A DNA stretch of 64,000 nucleotides. Source: Bradyrhizobium sp. SRL28. Its GTDB lineage: Bacteria > Pseudomonadota > Alphaproteobacteria > Rhizobiales > Xanthobacteraceae. A program made the translations under genes and the position numbers. The stretch's first letter is position 1; every line of letters begins with the position of its first letter. The notes under the pieces were generated by a model that saw only the letters and a program-made list of their open reading frames with translations, had not been told where the DNA came from and searched no databases. The stretch is from NCBI RefSeq assembly GCF_018596315.1, contig NZ_JAHEAG010000004.1, forward strand, positions 124,001-188,000, in the 5' to 3' direction. Of the stretch, positions 49,402 through 59,500 are shown one piece after another.

Positions 49402-49667
49402 GTCATCACCCGCCTTGTGCGCACTTGCGCACTGGGGCGGGTGACCCAGTATTCCAGAGACGCCAGTGATTGAACCGATAGGCCGCAGCGTACTGGATTC
49501 CCCGCATGCGCGGGGGACGACGACCCTGTGCTGCGTCGCTATCACCACGTCATTGCGAGCGCAGCGAAGCAATCCATGTCGCGGCATAAAGAAAGAATGG
49601 ATTGCTTCGCTGCGCTCGCAATGACGTGGATGGGCCGCAGCGTATTGGATGCCCCGCATGCGCCGGG
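49402..49667. repeat. Composite repeat region with a nested inverted repeat
   Basis: GGCCGCAGCGTACTGGATTC (49481-49500, continuing CCCGCATGCG) is repeated as GGCCGCAGCGTATTGGATGC (49633-49652, continuing CCCGCATGCG). Between the two copies lies the family C element at 49546-49628. The stretch also holds the palindrome-like GTGCGCACTTGCGCAC near 49416. I see no gene anywhere from 49200 to 49828. Confidence 0.7.
49546..49628. repeat. Dispersed palindromic repeat, family C copy 2 (32-bp perfect inverted repeat)
   Basis: The arms at 49546-49577 and 49597-49628 are perfectly complementary over 32 bases (left arm begins CACGTCATTGCGAGCGCAGC) around a 19-base loop. It is the most intact repeat in the window, and its lack of decay suggests recent arrival or selection. 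Confidence 0.9.
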
Positions 49668-49828
49668 TCTGAGGCCTTACGCGGCAATCGCCCCGGCTCG
49701 CTTCGCACCACTCGCTATGAGGATGCCGAGCCGCACAAAAACAACCGGCGTCAACACCGCGGTAACTAGTTTCCTTTACCCTCTGCCAACCATAAGTCCC
49801 CTGTCGCGGACTTGGCGAGTAGCGTGTC

Positions 49829-50296
49829 ATGTTGCGTTTGAAGATCCTGGCCTCGGTTGTTCCGCTGGCGATTGCCGCTTTGTTCGCGCGCGGCGAGTTT
49901 TTGACGGGGCCTCAGGCCTGCATCGAAATAGCAGGCATGTCGGTCAAGATCGCCGCCCTCTCCTGGCAGGCGCACCTGCATGTCGGTTTCACCGACGATC
50001 CCTCCCGCGCGACGGTGCGGGTCCAGATTTCCGACAACGCGGAAGCGGCCGACTTCACCGTGATCGACGACATCGATACGGCCGAAGCCGGCGCCTGCGG
50101 GAGCAGCGCGCCGCCGCGACTGATCGCGATCTCCCGCAATCCCGCGCCCTCCGATCCCGTGATCTATCTTTCCAGGGATGGACCTGCCGACTACCGGATA
50201 TTCGTGTCCTCGAAGAGCTTTTCGCTGCTCGATGCCGCAGCCCTGATCGTCGGCGCGCGCGGCGAGCGCCACCGCGTCGAAGCGGCGTCGCTTTAA
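49829..50296 (+). CDS. Small exported protein of unknown function
   Basis: This 155-residue protein has a hydrophobic N-terminus (MLRLKILASVVPLAIAALFA) that could be a signal peptide or anchor. The body contains IAALSWQAHLHVGFTDDPSR, FTVIDDIDTAEAGACGSSAP and YRIFVSSKSFSLLDAAALIV. I recognise no domain. It lies upstream of the hybrid histidine kinase on the same strand, 143 bases away, so a shared pathway is possible but unsupported. Confidence 0.65.
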   Translation: MLRLKILASVVPLAIAALFARGEFLTGPQACIEIAGMSVKIAALSWQAHLHVGFTDDPSRATVRVQISDNAEAADFTVIDDIDTAEAGACGSSAPPRLIAISRNPAPSDPVIYLSRDGPADYRIFVSSKSFSLLDAAALIVGARGERHRVEAASL

Positions 50297-50439
50297 CACT
50301 TCGTTCACCATGTTCTCATCGCGGCCGACAACCGCGGTTAGCCTCAAGCACTTTGCAATGTCGGCGACGCATCGTCTGCTTCAAGCACACGGCTGGTCGG
50401 GCCAACTCAATTCAAGCAGTAATCTCGGGGTCATTGGCG

Positions 50440-52674
50440 ATGGGACGGACTTTCCGGATCAAACTTCGCTTTCGCCGTTTCGGCCGCCGGCATCCCTGGC
50501 TGACCTTCGCGCTTCGCTCCTTCATGATCTTCTCGATCGTGTTCGGCGCCGCCTATGGATTCATTGCCGGAAGCAAGACGGAAAATTCCGGCTATGACCC
50601 GCACTCCTTTGCGATCGGCGTCGCTTTCCTGTTTGCGATCGCCTGTGTCGCGCTCGCCACGTTTAGCGTCCGGCTCCGCCTGATGCGCAAGAAGATGCGC
50701 AAGGTCGCTCTGCATAATGAAGCGCTGGCCGACCGGAACTGGGAATTGCAGGAAGCCGAGCAGCGCGCCCGCCGCCTGTTCGAAGCGCAGGGCGATCTGA
50801 TCGTACTGCGCGACGCCGAGGGCCGCATCACCTATGCCAACGATGCCTATTGCGAACTCGCGCAAATGCCGCGCGACGCGCTGTTCGGCACGCGCTTTGC
50901 GCTTGAAGTTCTCGAACAGGGCGACACCGCGCTCGAACCGAACGGCACCCGCGTTCACGACCAGCAGGTCGCCGGTCCGCTCGGCCCGCGCTGGATCGCG
51001 TGGCGCGAGGGCCTCGTCCGCAACGACGCCGGGGGCCCGGCGGAAATGCAAAGCGTCGGCCGCGACGTCACCGATCGCACCGAAAGCGAGCGCGCGCTGG
51101 CCGAGGCCCGCGACCAGGCCGATGCGGCAAGCCGCGCCAAGTCGCGTTTCCTCGCGATGGCGAGCCATGAAATCCGCACGCCGCTCAACGGCATCATCGG
51201 CATGAGCGGGCTGTTGATGGATACACCGCTGACGCCGGAACAGACGACCTATGTCAAGGCGGTGAAGACCTCCGGCGACGCGCTGCTCTCGCTGATCGAG
51301 GAGCTGCTGGATTATTCCAAGGTCGAGGCGGGCAAGCTCGATCTCGAATATCGTCCATTTGCGCTATCCGGCCTGATCGAGGACATCACCGAATTGCTGG
51401 CACCGCGCGCGGAGGCCAAGACGATCGAGATCGCCGCCTATGTCGACGAGCGGCTGCCGATGCACGTGATCGGCGACGCGGCGCGGTTGCGGCAGGTGCT
51501 GCTCAATCTCGCCGGCAACGCGATCAAGTTCACCTCGGCCGGCGGCGTCGCGCTGATCGTCGAGCCCGGCATCTGGCCCAACGAAATCAGTTTCCTGGTC
51601 CGCGACACCGGCATCGGCATCGCGCCCGAGGCGCGCGAGCGGATTTTTCGCGAGTTCGAGCAGGCCGACGACAAGATCGCCCGCAGCTATGGCGGCACCG
51701 GGCTCGGCCTGAGCATCTCCGACCGCATCGTCAAGCGCATGGGCGGTCGCATCACGCTGGAGACCCAACCGGGCGCCGGCTCGACATTCGAAGTGTCGAT
51801 CCCGCTCACCGCCGCCGACGGCGAACAGACGTCCTTCGCAGCACCCGATCTCTCCGGCCAGTCGATCATGCTGGTCTCGCCACAGAGCATCGAGGCCTCG
51901 CTGACCGGGCGGCGGCTTCAGCGCTGGGGCGGGCAGACCTGCATGGTATCGGACGCCGATGTCGCTGAAGCGCTGCTACCCGAGCGGCCTTGGCACGCCG
52001 TGCTGATCGATCACGCGCTGGGGCTGGCCGACATCGAACGGCTCGGCGAAGCCGCGCGGCTTCATGCTACCCAGCGTATCGTGATGTTCACGCCGGCGAC
52101 GCGGCAGGAATTGCAGCCGTCCGGCAGCTCCGCCCTCACCGGCTACCTGGTCAAGCCGTTGCGCGCGGCTTCGCTCGCGGCCCGCCTGACGACCGCGCCG
52201 GAAGTGGCCGCGCCGAGCCTCGAGCCGGCCATCGACCCGATCGAGACATCAGCCGCGGCGTCGGCCAAGGGCCTGTCGATCCTGGTGGCCGAGGACAATC
52301 AGATCAATGCGCTGTTGATCCGCTCGCTGCTCGGCCGGCTCGGCCATGACACCGTCATCACCACCAACGGCGCCGAAGCGCTGGAGTCCTGGCTGTCGGC
52401 GAAATCCGCGGGCAGCCCCTATGATCTCGTCCTGATGGACATCCAGATGCCGCAGCTCAACGGCATCGAAACCACCAAGCGGATTCGTACCCTCGAGGCT
52501 GGCGAGCCGGGCGTCCGGACGCCGATCCTCGCCCTCACCGCCAACACGCTGGTGGAAGACCGCTACGCCTGCTTCGAGGCCGGCATGGACGGATTTTTGA
52601 TCAAGCCGCTCGACCGCGAAAAACTCGCCGACGCGCTCGCCGGTCTCGTCGCGTCACGACACATCGCGGCGTGA
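50440..52674 (+). CDS. Membrane-bound PAS hybrid sensor histidine kinase
   Basis: This 744-residue kinase begins [20 protein letters not shown]. Two transmembrane helices (about 20-45 and 57-78) with a short periplasmic loop are followed by a coiled coil and a PAS domain ([20 protein letters not shown]). The HisKA box is [15 protein letters not shown], with phospho-acceptor His243. The ATPase domain has GGTGLGLSI. Two receiver-like domains follow. The first (Asp524, LIDHALG) lacks the usual N-terminal acidic pair and is probably degenerate. The second is complete, with Asp667 in [12 protein letters not shown]. No response regulator lies beside it, so the target and signal are unknown. Confidence 0.9.
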   Translation: MGRTFRIKLRFRRFGRRHPWLTFALRSFMIFSIVFGAAYGFIAGSKTENSGYDPHSFAIGVAFLFAIACVALATFSVRLRLMRKKMRKVALHNEALADRNWELQEAEQRARRLFEAQGDLIVLRDAEGRITYANDAYCELAQMPRDALFGTRFALEVLEQGDTALEPNGTRVHDQQVAGPLGPRWIAWREGLVRNDAGGPAEMQSVGRDVTDRTESERALAEARDQADAASRAKSRFLAMASHEIRTPLNGIIGMSGLLMDTPLTPEQTTYVKAVKTSGDALLSLIEELLDYSKVEAGKLDLEYRPFALSGLIEDITELLAPRAEAKTIEIAAYVDERLPMHVIGDAARLRQVLLNLAGNAIKFTSAGGVALIVEPGIWPNEISFLVRDTGIGIAPEARERIFREFEQADDKIARSYGGTGLGLSISDRIVKRMGGRITLETQPGAGSTFEVSIPLTAADGEQTSFAAPDLSGQSIMLVSPQSIEASLTGRRLQRWGGQTCMVSDADVAEALLPERPWHAVLIDHALGLADIERLGEAARLHATQRIVMFTPATRQELQPSGSSALTGYLVKPLRAASLAARLTTAPEVAAPSLEPAIDPIETSAAASAKGLSILVAEDNQINALLIRSLLGRLGHDTVITTNGAEALESWLSAKSAGSPYDLVLMDIQMPQLNGIETTKRIRTLEAGEPGVRTPILALTANTLVEDRYACFEAGMDGFLIKPLDREKLADALAGLVASRHIAA

Positions 52675-52692
52675 GGTGAATTCGCAGGAATC

Positions 52693-52813
52693 GTAGGGTG
52701 GGCAAAGCGACTTGTCCGCCGTAGCTCGAAGAGCGAAGGCGGAAGCGTGCCCACCATTCAGCGATAGAGGGATAGATGGTGGGCACGGCGCGATACGCCT
52801 TTGCCCACCCTAC
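52693..52813. repeat. Dispersed palindromic repeat, family B copy 4
   Basis: It starts GTAGGGTGGGCAAAGCGACT and ends CTTTGCCCACCCTAC, with an internal second arm GGCGGAAGCGTGCCCACCAT. It lies between the convergent kinase and coaA genes. Confidence 0.8.
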
Positions 52814-52817
52814 GAGT

Positions 52818-53774
52818 CTACAGCCGCCGCAGCGCCACCGTCTCGACCAGGTGATCGGCGCGTTTTTTCAGGATCAGCGTCGCGCGCGGACGGGTCGGCA
52901 AAATATTGTCCTCGAGATTGGCGAGGTTGGTGCGTTCCCAGATCGCGATCGCGGTCGCCGTGGCTTCCTCATCCGACAGGACAGCGTAGCGATTAAAGTA
53001 CGATTTGGGATCGGTGAACGCGGTGTCCCTGAGCGCAAGGAAGCGCCGCACATACCATTCGCGCAGCACCGGCTCATCGGCATCGATATAGACGGAGAAG
53101 TCGAAGAAGTCGGACACCACGGGCACCGCCTTGCCGTCGCGCGGCAGGCGACCGGTCTGCAGCACGTTGACCCCCTCGACGATCAGGATGTCGGGACGGT
53201 CGACCTCGATCCACTGGTTCGGCACGATGTCGTAGACCAGATGCGAATAAACCGGCGCGCGCACCGGCCGGCGGCCGGCCTTGATGTCGGAGAGGAACGA
53301 CAGCAGCATCGGCAGATCGTAGCTCTCGGGAAAGCCTTTTTTCTGCATCAGGCCCTGCCGCTCGAGCACGGCATTGGGAAACAGAAAACCGTCTGTCGTC
53401 ACCAGGTCGACCTTGGGCCGCGGCGACCAGCGCGCCAGCAATGCCTGCAGCACGCGCGCGGTGGTCGATTTGCCGACCGCGACCGAGCCGGCGACGCCGA
53501 TGATGTAGGGCACCTTGCGGTCCCGGATGTCGAGGAACTGGCGCTGCGCCTGGTAGAGCCTGTGGGTGGCGTCGACATAGATCGACAACAGGCGCGACAG
53601 CGGCAGGTAGATGTCCTCGACCTCCAGCATGTCGAGGCGATCGTGCATCGAACGCAGCCGCTCGAATTCGCCCGGCTCCAGCGTCATCGGCGTATCGTCG
53701 CGCAACCGCGCCCACTGCTCGCGCGTGAAGATACGGTAGGGATTGTATTGCTGTTCGGTGGTCCGGATATCCAT
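52818..53774 (-). CDS. coaA: Pantothenate kinase (type I)
   Basis: This 318-residue kinase phosphorylates pantothenate, the first step of CoA synthesis. Walker A is [60 protein letters not shown] and [14 protein letters not shown] match E. coli CoaA. It is the last gene of the his cluster on the minus strand, 15 bases after hisE, and is likely cotranscribed. Confidence 0.96.
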   Translation of the reverse strand: MDIRTTEQQYNPYRIFTREQWARLRDDTPMTLEPGEFERLRSMHDRLDMLEVEDIYLPLSRLLSIYVDATHRLYQAQRQFLDIRDRKVPYIIGVAGSVAVGKSTTARVLQALLARWSPRPKVDLVTTDGFLFPNAVLERQGLMQKKGFPESYDLPMLLSFLSDIKAGRRPVRAPVYSHLVYDIVPNQWIEVDRPDILIVEGVNVLQTGRLPRDGKAVPVVSDFFDFSVYIDADEPVLREWYVRRFLALRDTAFTDPKSYFNRYAVLSDEEATATAIAIWERTNLANLEDNILPTRPRATLILKKRADHLVETVALRRL

Positions 53775-53789
53775 GAACTGCCCCTTCGG

Positions 53790-54113
53790 TCAGTCGCGCT
53801 TGCGCGACGCCTTTTCCTCGAGCCCGGACATCGACGTCCGCTGCGCCAGCGCGGCCTCGACCTCGTCGAGCTTGACGCCGCGCGCCTTCAACAGCACCAG
53901 CAGGTGAAACAGCAGGTCGGCGCTTTCGGCGATCAGGTGGTCCCGATCGTTCTCGACGGCCGCGATCACGGTCTCGACCGCCTCCTCGCCAAGTTTCTTG
54001 GCGCAGTGCTCCGCACCCTTGTCGAGCAGTTTACGGGTGTACGACGCCTCTCCTCCCGATGCGGCCCGTGCATCGATGGTGGCGGCCAGATCATGGATCG
54101 TGAAACGCGACAT
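53790..54113 (-). CDS. hisE: Phosphoribosyl-ATP diphosphatase
   Basis: This 107-residue all-helical MazG-like enzyme performs the second step of histidine synthesis, phosphoribosyl-ATP to phosphoribosyl-AMP. The signature is SYTRKLLDKGAEHCAKKLGE followed by EAVETVIAA and LIAESADLLFHLLVLL, which supplies the metal-binding acidic residues. HisI is separate and not in this window. ATG 54113 is used; a TTG one codon upstream is less likely. Confidence 0.94.
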   Translation of the reverse strand: MSRFTIHDLAATIDARAASGGEASYTRKLLDKGAEHCAKKLGEEAVETVIAAVENDRDHLIAESADLLFHLLVLLKARGVKLDEVEAALAQRTSMSGLEEKASRKRD

Positions 54114-54196
54114 CAACCGAACTCAACACTCGCGCCCGGCCAAAGGCCGCGGCGCCGTCCCGATCAAGGACTTAGCACTTTTGTGACGGGGAGTCG

Positions 54197-54973
54197 TCAG
54201 GGATCGAGCCGCATCGGCAGCCCGGCGCGCACCATGTGCTCCTTGGCTTGGCGTATGGTAAATTCGCCGAAGTGGAATATCGAGGCCGCCAGCACCGCGG
54301 TGGCGTGGCCCTGGCGGATGCCGTCGACCAGGTGGTCGAGATTGCCGACACCGCCGGAGGCGATGACCGGTACGGGGACACTGTCGGCAATGGCCTGCGT
54401 CAGCGGCAGGTCGAAGCCCTGTCGGGTGCCGTCGCGGTCCATCGAGGTCAGCAGGATTTCGCCGGCGCCGAGCGACACCACTTCCTGCGCGTATTCGATG
54501 GCGTCGATCCCGGTGGAGTTGCGGCCGCCATGGGTGAAGATCTCCCAGCGCTCGCCGCCGCCGGCGCGCTTGACCCGCTTGGCGTCAATCGCGACCACGA
54601 TGCACTGCTCGCCGAACTTTTCGGCGGCCTGCTTGACGAATTCGCGGTTAGAGACGGCGGCGGAATTGATCGAGACCTTGTCGGCGCCGTACCGCAGCAG
54701 CGTCTTGATGTCGTCGATGGTGCGGACCCCGCCGCCGACCGTCAGCGGCATGAAGCAGGCTTCCGCCGTGCGGCGGACGACATCCAGCATAGTGCCGCGA
54801 TTCTCGTGGGTGGCGGTGATATCGAGGAAGCACAATTCGTCGGCGCCGGCGGCGTCATACGCAATCGCCGCTTCGACGGGATCGCCGGCATCGCGCAGAT
54901 CGACGAAATTGACGCCCTTGACCACCCGGCCGTCTTTCACATCGAGACAGGGGATCACGCGGACTTTGAACAT
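54197..54973 (-). CDS. hisF: Imidazole glycerol phosphate synthase, cyclase subunit
   Basis: This 258-residue TIM barrel works with HisH, using ammonia to close the imidazole ring and release [25 protein letters not shown] contains the catalytic Asp. [40 protein letters not shown] and [20 protein letters not shown] contain the second catalytic Asp and phosphate loops. The length is normal, and it sits 10 bases downstream of hisA. Confidence 0.97.
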   Translation of the reverse strand: MFKVRVIPCLDVKDGRVVKGVNFVDLRDAGDPVEAAIAYDAAGADELCFLDITATHENRGTMLDVVRRTAEACFMPLTVGGGVRTIDDIKTLLRYGADKVSINSAAVSNREFVKQAAEKFGEQCIVVAIDAKRVKRAGGGERWEIFTHGGRNSTGIDAIEYAQEVVSLGAGEILLTSMDRDGTRQGFDLPLTQAIADSVPVPVIASGGVGNLDHLVDGIRQGHATAVLAASIFHFGEFTIRQAKEHMVRAGLPMRLDP

Positions 54974-54983
54974 GTCGAAACTC

Positions 54984-55724
54984 CTAGGCCGCGGCGCGCG
55001 CGTTGCGGATCAGCGTCAGCGCGGCGGCGGGATCCAGCCGGCCGTCATAGAGCGCACGGCCGGCGATGGCGCCGGCGAGCTTTTTGGCGCGCGGCTGCAG
55101 CAGCGCCTTGACGTCCTCGATGGATGCGAAACCGCCGGAGGCGATGACGGGGATAGAGATGCGCTCGGCAAGCGCGATCGTCGCATCGAGGTTGAGGCCC
55201 TTCAGCAGGCCGTCGCGCGCGATGTCGGTGAAGATGATGGCGGCGACGCCGGCATCTTCGAAGCGTTTTGCGATTTCGAGCGCGGTCACCTGCGAGGTCT
55301 CGGCCCAGCCCTCGACGGCGACCTTGCCGTCGCGCGCGTCGAGACCGACCGCGACACGGCCGGGAAATTTCCTCGCGGCGCTCTTCACCAGCTCGGGATC
55401 GCGCACCGCGGCGGTGCCGATGATGACGCGGGCGATGCCCTTGTCGAGCCAGGCTTCCACGGTCTTGAGATCGCGGATGCCGCCGCCGAGCTGCACCGGC
55501 ATGGTGACGGCCTTGAGCATCGCCTCGACGGCATGCGCATTCATCGGCTTGCCGGCAAAGGCGCCGTCGAGATCGACGACATGCAGATACTCAAACCCCT
55601 GCTCGGCGAAGGACCGCGCCTGCGCGGCGGGATCGAGGTTGAACACGGTCGCGCGCGCCATGTCGCCCTGTTCGAGGCGCACGCACTGGCCGTTTTTCAG
55701 GTCGACGGCGGGAAAGAGAATCAC
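54984..55724 (-). CDS. hisA: Phosphoribosylformimino-5-aminoimidazole carboxamide ribotide isomerase
   Basis: This 246-residue TIM barrel isomerises ProFAR to PRFAR in histidine synthesis. [20 protein letters not shown] holds the catalytic Asp, and [20 protein letters not shown] and [20 protein letters not shown] hold the phosphate loops and second Asp. I chose GTG 55724, giving the usual MILFPAxDLK start and a four-base overlap with the hisH stop. GTG 55733 would add three residues. Confidence 0.95.
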   Translation of the reverse strand: MILFPAVDLKNGQCVRLEQGDMARATVFNLDPAAQARSFAEQGFEYLHVVDLDGAFAGKPMNAHAVEAMLKAVTMPVQLGGGIRDLKTVEAWLDKGIARVIIGTAAVRDPELVKSAARKFPGRVAVGLDARDGKVAVEGWAETSQVTALEIAKRFEDAGVAAIIFTDIARDGLLKGLNLDATIALAERISIPVIASGGFASIEDVKALLQPRAKKLAGAIAGRALYDGRLDPAAALTLIRNARAAA

Positions 55725-56371
55725 GGCTTCCACTTCAGGAAATTCGAGATCAGGGCCAGGCCGAACCGCTGGCTCTTCTCGGGGTGAAACTGCGTGCCGA
55801 TCGCGGTGTCCTTGCCCACGATCGCCGTCACCGGCCCGCCGTAGTCGGCGCGCGCCAGCACATCGGCCTCATTGGTGGCATTGAGATGATAGGAGTGCAC
55901 GAAATAGGCATGGCGCCCCTTCGGCCCGAGCGACAGCCGCTCCAGCACCGGGTGCTCGCGGATCATGTCGAGCGTGTTCCAGCCCATGTGCGGAATTTTC
56001 AGATTCTCCTCGCGCGGCGCGATCTTCTCGACGTCGCCTTCGATCCAGTTGAAGCCCTCGGTTACGACATGCTCCTTGCCGCGCGTGGCCATCAGCTGCA
56101 TGCCGACGCAGATGCCGAAGAACGGCCGCGCCTTGACGCGCACCGCTTCCGTCATCGCTTCCAGCATGCCGTTCACCGCATCGAGCCCCCTGCGGCAATC
56201 GGCGAAGGCGCCGACGCCGGGCAGCACGATGCGGTCGGCGCGGTACACGGCTTCCGGATCGCGCGTCACGATCACCTTCTGCGGATCTTCCATACTCCGC
56301 GAGGCCAGCTCGAAGGCCTTCGCCGCCGAGTGAAGATTGCCGGAGCCGTAATCGACGATCGCAACGGTCAT
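55721..56371 (-). CDS. hisH: Imidazole glycerol phosphate synthase, glutamine amidotransferase subunit
   Basis: This 216-residue class I amidotransferase makes ammonia from glutamine for His[21 protein letters not shown] starts the domain. The nucleophile Cys is in [17 protein letters not shown], and the His and Glu of the triad are in [17 protein letters not shown]. It overlaps hisA at its 3' end and the DUF2628 gene at its 5' end (ATGA), so the group is one tightly coupled transcript. Confidence 0.96.
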   Translation of the reverse strand: MTVAIVDYGSGNLHSAAKAFELASRSMEDPQKVIVTRDPEAVYRADRIVLPGVGAFADCRRGLDAVNGMLEAMTEAVRVKARPFFGICVGMQLMATRGKEHVVTEGFNWIEGDVEKIAPREENLKIPHMGWNTLDMIREHPVLERLSLGPKGRHAYFVHSYHLNATNEADVLARADYGGPVTAIVGKDTAIGTQFHPEKSQRFGLALISNFLKWKP

Positions 56372-56901
56372 CGCGGCCCTCCCGGTTCCGGAAACAGGCC
56401 GATGATCCCGCCCTGCGGCAATGGCGGCGGCGGTTTGGAGAACGGCTGGCCGGGAATGTTGCGGGTCGGCGGCGGTCCGCCGCGATCGGTCGCATATTGA
56501 TCGTTGGTAAGCCCGCGCTGCCGACCGGTCCAGCGCTCGAAGAATCGGCGTTCGGCAGATTCCTCGTCGTCGGCCACCACGACATCGAGCTGGCGCCATT
56601 TGCGCCGCGACAGGGTCCAGCGCCGCAGGCTGGCCGCTTCGAAGCCCATCAGGATGGCAATCAGGGCGTCAACGGTGAAAATCGTGCCGCGGCTGGCGCC
56701 CAGCACCGACATCCCGAACTGGATGGCGATCATCACAACGATCCAGCCGATCAGCGCCAGCCACAGCCGATGCCACAACAGCCAGATCACGCTCGCGACC
56801 GCGGCCCAGAAATGGAAGCCGTCACGGACAAAGACGAACTTGTCGGTCGCCGCGAGATCAGCGCCGTTGGCTACGGGAGCATGCACTGTGTAGACCGGCA
56901 T
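56368..56901 (-). CDS. DUF2628 membrane protein within the his operon
   Basis: This 177-residue protein starts [20 protein letters not shown]. It has a hydrophobic block of two or three helices ([38 protein letters not shown]) and [20 protein letters not shown], then a soluble Pro-rich C-terminus ending [20 protein letters not shown]. This fits DUF2628, a family with no known function. Its stop overlaps the hisH start, and hisB ends 40 bases upstream of its own start, so it is cotranscribed with histidine genes. Confidence 0.85.
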   Translation of the reverse strand: MPVYTVHAPVANGADLAATDKFVFVRDGFHFWAAVASVIWLLWHRLWLALIGWIVVMIAIQFGMSVLGASRGTIFTVDALIAILMGFEAASLRRWTLSRRKWRQLDVVVADDEESAERRFFERWTGRQRGLTNDQYATDRGGPPPTRNIPGQPFSKPPPPLPQGGIIGLFPEPGGPR

Positions 56902-56941
56902 CGAACCTCTCCGCCGCGAACGAAAAACGCAAACAAGAAAA

Positions 56942-57535
56942 TCAGCCGCCGAGCTGACCCTTGGTGGAAGGTACTTCGCCTGCCGCACGCGGATCGATCG
57001 CGACCGCGGCGCGAAGCGCCCTCGCCAGACCCTTGAAACAGGATTCGGCGATATGATGGCTGTTCTCGCCATATAAGGTCTCGACGTGCAAAGTCACGCC
57101 GGCGTTGATGGTGAAGGCGTTGAACCATTCGCGCACCAGTTCGGTGTCGAACTGTCCGACCTTGTCGCGCGGAAAATCGACCTTGAACACCAGCACCGGC
57201 CGGCCCGAAATGTCGATCACGACGCGCGACAGCGTCTCGTCCATCGGCATGTGGATCGAGGCATAGCGGGTGATGCCGGCCATGGTGCCTAGCGCCTGCT
57301 TCACGGCCTGCCCCAGCGCGATGCCGACGTCCTCGGTGGTATGGTGATGGTCGACATGGAGGTCGCCATCGGCCTTGACCGTGATGTCGATGCGGGAATG
57401 CCGGGCCAGCAGGTCGAGCATATGGTCGAAAAAGCCGATACCGGTCGAAACCTTGGACACGCCCGTGCCATCGAGGTTTACCGCAACCTCGATGTCGGTT
57501 TCCTTGGTCTTGCGCTTGATGGACGCTGTGCGCAT
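56942..57535 (-). CDS. hisB: Imidazoleglycerol-phosphate dehydratase
   Basis: This 197-residue manganese enzyme dehydrates IGP to imidazole acetol phosphate. Metal-binding motifs are [40 protein letters not shown] and the late [20 protein letters not shown]. It lacks the phosphatase domain fused in E. coli HisB, as usual outside gammaproteobacteria. It is the first his gene here in transcription order; the next gene downstream is DUF2628. Confidence 0.97.
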   Translation of the reverse strand: MRTASIKRKTKETDIEVAVNLDGTGVSKVSTGIGFFDHMLDLLARHSRIDITVKADGDLHVDHHHTTEDVGIALGQAVKQALGTMAGITRYASIHMPMDETLSRVVIDISGRPVLVFKVDFPRDKVGQFDTELVREWFNAFTINAGVTLHVETLYGENSHHIAESCFKGLARALRAAVAIDPRAAGEVPSTKGQLGG

Positions 57536-57675
57536 GAAAACTACTTCCCTTTGGCCGCCTGGGGCCGAAAACGCGGCCCTTTTAACAGGCGGATGTCACC
57601 TTCGCTACTGCGGGATGACGCTTTTGGCGGCTGAACTTCGGCCTATGGTGACCGGAATCCCGGCTCGTTCTGTTC

Positions 57676-57727
57676 TGACGCGTTTTCTTTACGCGAACCG
57701 GTCCCCACTTCGCTCGAAAACGCTACG
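57676..57727. repeat. Dispersed palindromic repeat, family G copy 2
   Basis: It starts TGACGCGTTTTCTTTACGCG, runs through AACCGGTCCCCAC, and ends CTTCGCTCGAAAACGCTACG. The terminal GCGTTTTC/GAAAACGC are complementary. It lies in the divergent hisB-hslV region and is shorter than the copy at 18486-18600. Confidence 0.75.
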
Positions 57728-57736
57728 GATGCCGCG

Positions 57737-57765
57737 ATTGTAACCCTCCCCGCCAGCCCCTAAAT
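57737..57765 (+). promoter_or_regulatory. Possible sigma-32 promoter of hslV
   Basis: ATTG (57737-57740), 18 bases, then CCTAAAT (57759-57765), with hslV starting 22 bases later. The -10 resembles the RpoH type seen at dnaK; the -35 has A instead of C. HslVU is a heat-shock protease in E. coli, which makes this plausible but uncertain. Confidence 0.35.
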
Positions 57766-57787
57766 CTGATCGGAACGAGGGCAATTC

Positions 57788-58339
57788 ATGCAAGCATCTG
57801 AAAACAACCTGCCGATCTGGCACGGCACCACGATTTTGACGGTCCGCAAGGGCGGCAAGGTGGTGATCGGCGGCGACGGCCAGGTCTCGATCGGCCAGAC
57901 CGTCATCAAGGCCAACGCCAAAAAGGTCCGCAAAATCGGCAAGGGCGACGTGATCGGCGGCTTCGCCGGGGCCACGGCCGACGCCTTCACCCTGTTCGAG
58001 CGGCTGGAAAGCAAGCTGGAGCAGTATCCGGGGCAGTTGACCCGCGCGGCGGTCGAACTGGCCAAGGACTGGCGGACCGACCGCTATCTGCGCCGGCTGG
58101 AGGCGATGATGATCGTCGCCGACAAGGACGTCTCGCTGGTCCTGACCGGCACCGGCGACGTGCTGGAGCCGGAATCGGGCGTAATGGCGATCGGCTCCGG
58201 GGGCAATTACGCCCTGGCGGCCGCCCGGGCGCTGGTCGATACCGACAAGGATGCCGAGACCATCGTGCGCCGCGCGCTCGATATCGCCGCCGACATCTGC
58301 GTCTATACCAACCGCAACGTCACGATCGAAACGCTCTGA
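57788..58339 (+). CDS. hslV: ATP-dependent protease HslV, proteolytic subunit
   Basis: This 183-residue proteasome-like peptidase forms dodecamers with HslU. The catalytic Thr becomes the N-terminus after cleavage in [20 protein letters not shown]. The core includes [20 protein letters not shown] and [21 protein letters not shown] longer than usual propeptide (about 13 residues) precedes the Thr. hslU is not adjacent: two other genes lie between, all on the same strand with small gaps. Confidence 0.96.
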   Translation: MQASENNLPIWHGTTILTVRKGGKVVIGGDGQVSIGQTVIKANAKKVRKIGKGDVIGGFAGATADAFTLFERLESKLEQYPGQLTRAAVELAKDWRTDRYLRRLEAMMIVADKDVSLVLTGTGDVLEPESGVMAIGSGGNYALAAARALVDTDKDAETIVRRALDIAADICVYTNRNVTIETL

Positions 58340-58353
58340 AGGAGCTGCCGGTC

Positions 58354-58839
58354 ATGGCGCCGGACTACGTCTTCCGCCCGATGACATCTACAGATCTGCC
58401 GCTGGTCCGGCGCTGGCTGGCGGAGGCGCATGTCGTGCAATGGTGGGGCGATCCGTCCGAGCAATATGATCTCGTCAGTGGCGATCTCGATGAGCCCGCG
58501 ATGGACCAGTTCATCGTCTCGGCAGGAGGCAGCGATTTTGCCTATCTGCAGTGCTACGACCTGACCGCGTGGAATTCGGGATTTGGCGAACATCCGCGCG
58601 GCACCCGCGGCATCGACCAGTTCATCGGCGAGCCCGACATGATCCAACGCGGCCTTGGTTCGGCGTTCATCCGCGCCTTCGTCGACGAGCGCCTGCGGAA
58701 TGGCGCGCCGCGCATTGTCACCGATCCCGACCCGGCCAATGCCCGGGCCGTTCGCGCCTACGAGAAGGCGGGTTTTGAAAAAGCTGGTATGGTCGACACG
58801 CCTGATGGGCCCGCTCTACTGATGGTGCGCAACGCATGA
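58354..58839 (+). CDS. AAC(6')-like GNAT acetyltransferase
   Basis: This 161-residue GNAT enzyme resembles aminoglycoside 6'-N-acetyltransferases of the AacA4 type. [20 protein letters not shown] then VVQWWGD forms the N-terminal part. [20 protein letters not shown] contains the acetyl-CoA loop. [20 protein letters not shown] and [12 protein letters not shown] complete it. AAC(6')-Ib, as remembered, has the same RGIDQ, TDP-x-P-x-N and TPDGPA blocks. It lies between hslV and DUF2585 and shares an ATGA overlap with the latter. The natural substrate may not be an antibiotic. Confidence 0.82.
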   Translation: MAPDYVFRPMTSTDLPLVRRWLAEAHVVQWWGDPSEQYDLVSGDLDEPAMDQFIVSAGGSDFAYLQCYDLTAWNSGFGEHPRGTRGIDQFIGEPDMIQRGLGSAFIRAFVDERLRNGAPRIVTDPDPANARAVRAYEKAGFEKAGMVDTPDGPALLMVRNA

Positions 58840-59447
58840 CCTCTACCAGCAACATCGAAAAAGCTCCGGTTACCCGCGCGCTTTCGACCTGGCATTGGTT
58901 CGCAATCGCCGCCGGCATCCTCGCACTTCAGGCCGCCATCCTGTACGCGATGGGCCGTCTGCCGATCTGCGCCTGCGGCTATGTCAAACTCTGGCATGGC
59001 GTGGTGCTGAGCTCGGAGAATTCGCAGCACATCGCCGACTGGTACACGCTGTCGCATATCCTGCACGGCTTCCTGTTCTACGGCGCCGCGTTCCTCGCCT
59101 TCCCCCGCCTCGCCTGGCAGGGCCGCCTGATCCTCGCCATGCTGGTCGAAGGCGGCTGGGAACTGGTCGAGAATTCCGACTGGATTATCGACCGCTACCG
59201 CGCCGGCACGATCTCGCTGGATTATTTCGGCGACACCATCGTCAACTCGATCGCCGATATGTTCGCCATGATCGGCGGCTTCCTGCTGGCGAAAAGGCTT
59301 CCGGTCGCCATCACTGTGGCGCTTGCACTTCTGTTCGAGCTCGTGCTGGCGCTTCACATTCGCGACAATCTGACGCTCAACATCATCATGCTGATTCATC
59401 CCTTCGAGGCGATCAAGGCTTGGCAAGGCGGGCCACCGATCATTTGA
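58836..59447 (+). CDS. DUF2585 (UPF0314) membrane protein
   Basis: This 203-residue inner-membrane protein has about five hydrophobic helices. The conserved block is [20 protein letters not shown], followed by [39 protein letters not shown] and [20 protein letters not shown]. The many conserved His, Glu and Asp residues in or near helices hint at metal binding. The function is unknown. Its start overlaps the acetyltransferase stop, and hslU begins 53 bases downstream. Confidence 0.9.
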   Translation: MTSTSNIEKAPVTRALSTWHWFAIAAGILALQAAILYAMGRLPICACGYVKLWHGVVLSSENSQHIADWYTLSHILHGFLFYGAAFLAFPRLAWQGRLILAMLVEGGWELVENSDWIIDRYRAGTISLDYFGDTIVNSIADMFAMIGGFLLAKRLPVAITVALALLFELVLALHIRDNLTLNIIMLIHPFEAIKAWQGGPPII

Positions 59448-59500
59448 GTTGCCCTCGTCTACGGCTTGCTCTCGCAACATTGGAGACCTACCTAGGAAAC

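Noticed and set aside
49200-49828. Possible short genes in the gap after napC
   Set aside because: The gap consists of stacked repeat elements; frames there cross several repeats and have no plausible start sites.
52776-55787. An open frame of about 1000 codons on the plus strand opposite coaA-hisE-hisF-hisA
   Set aside because: It is antisense to well-identified histidine genes, is dominated by Arg/Asp/Gly/Leu/Val composition typical of GC-rich antisense reading, and has no domain or ribosome site.
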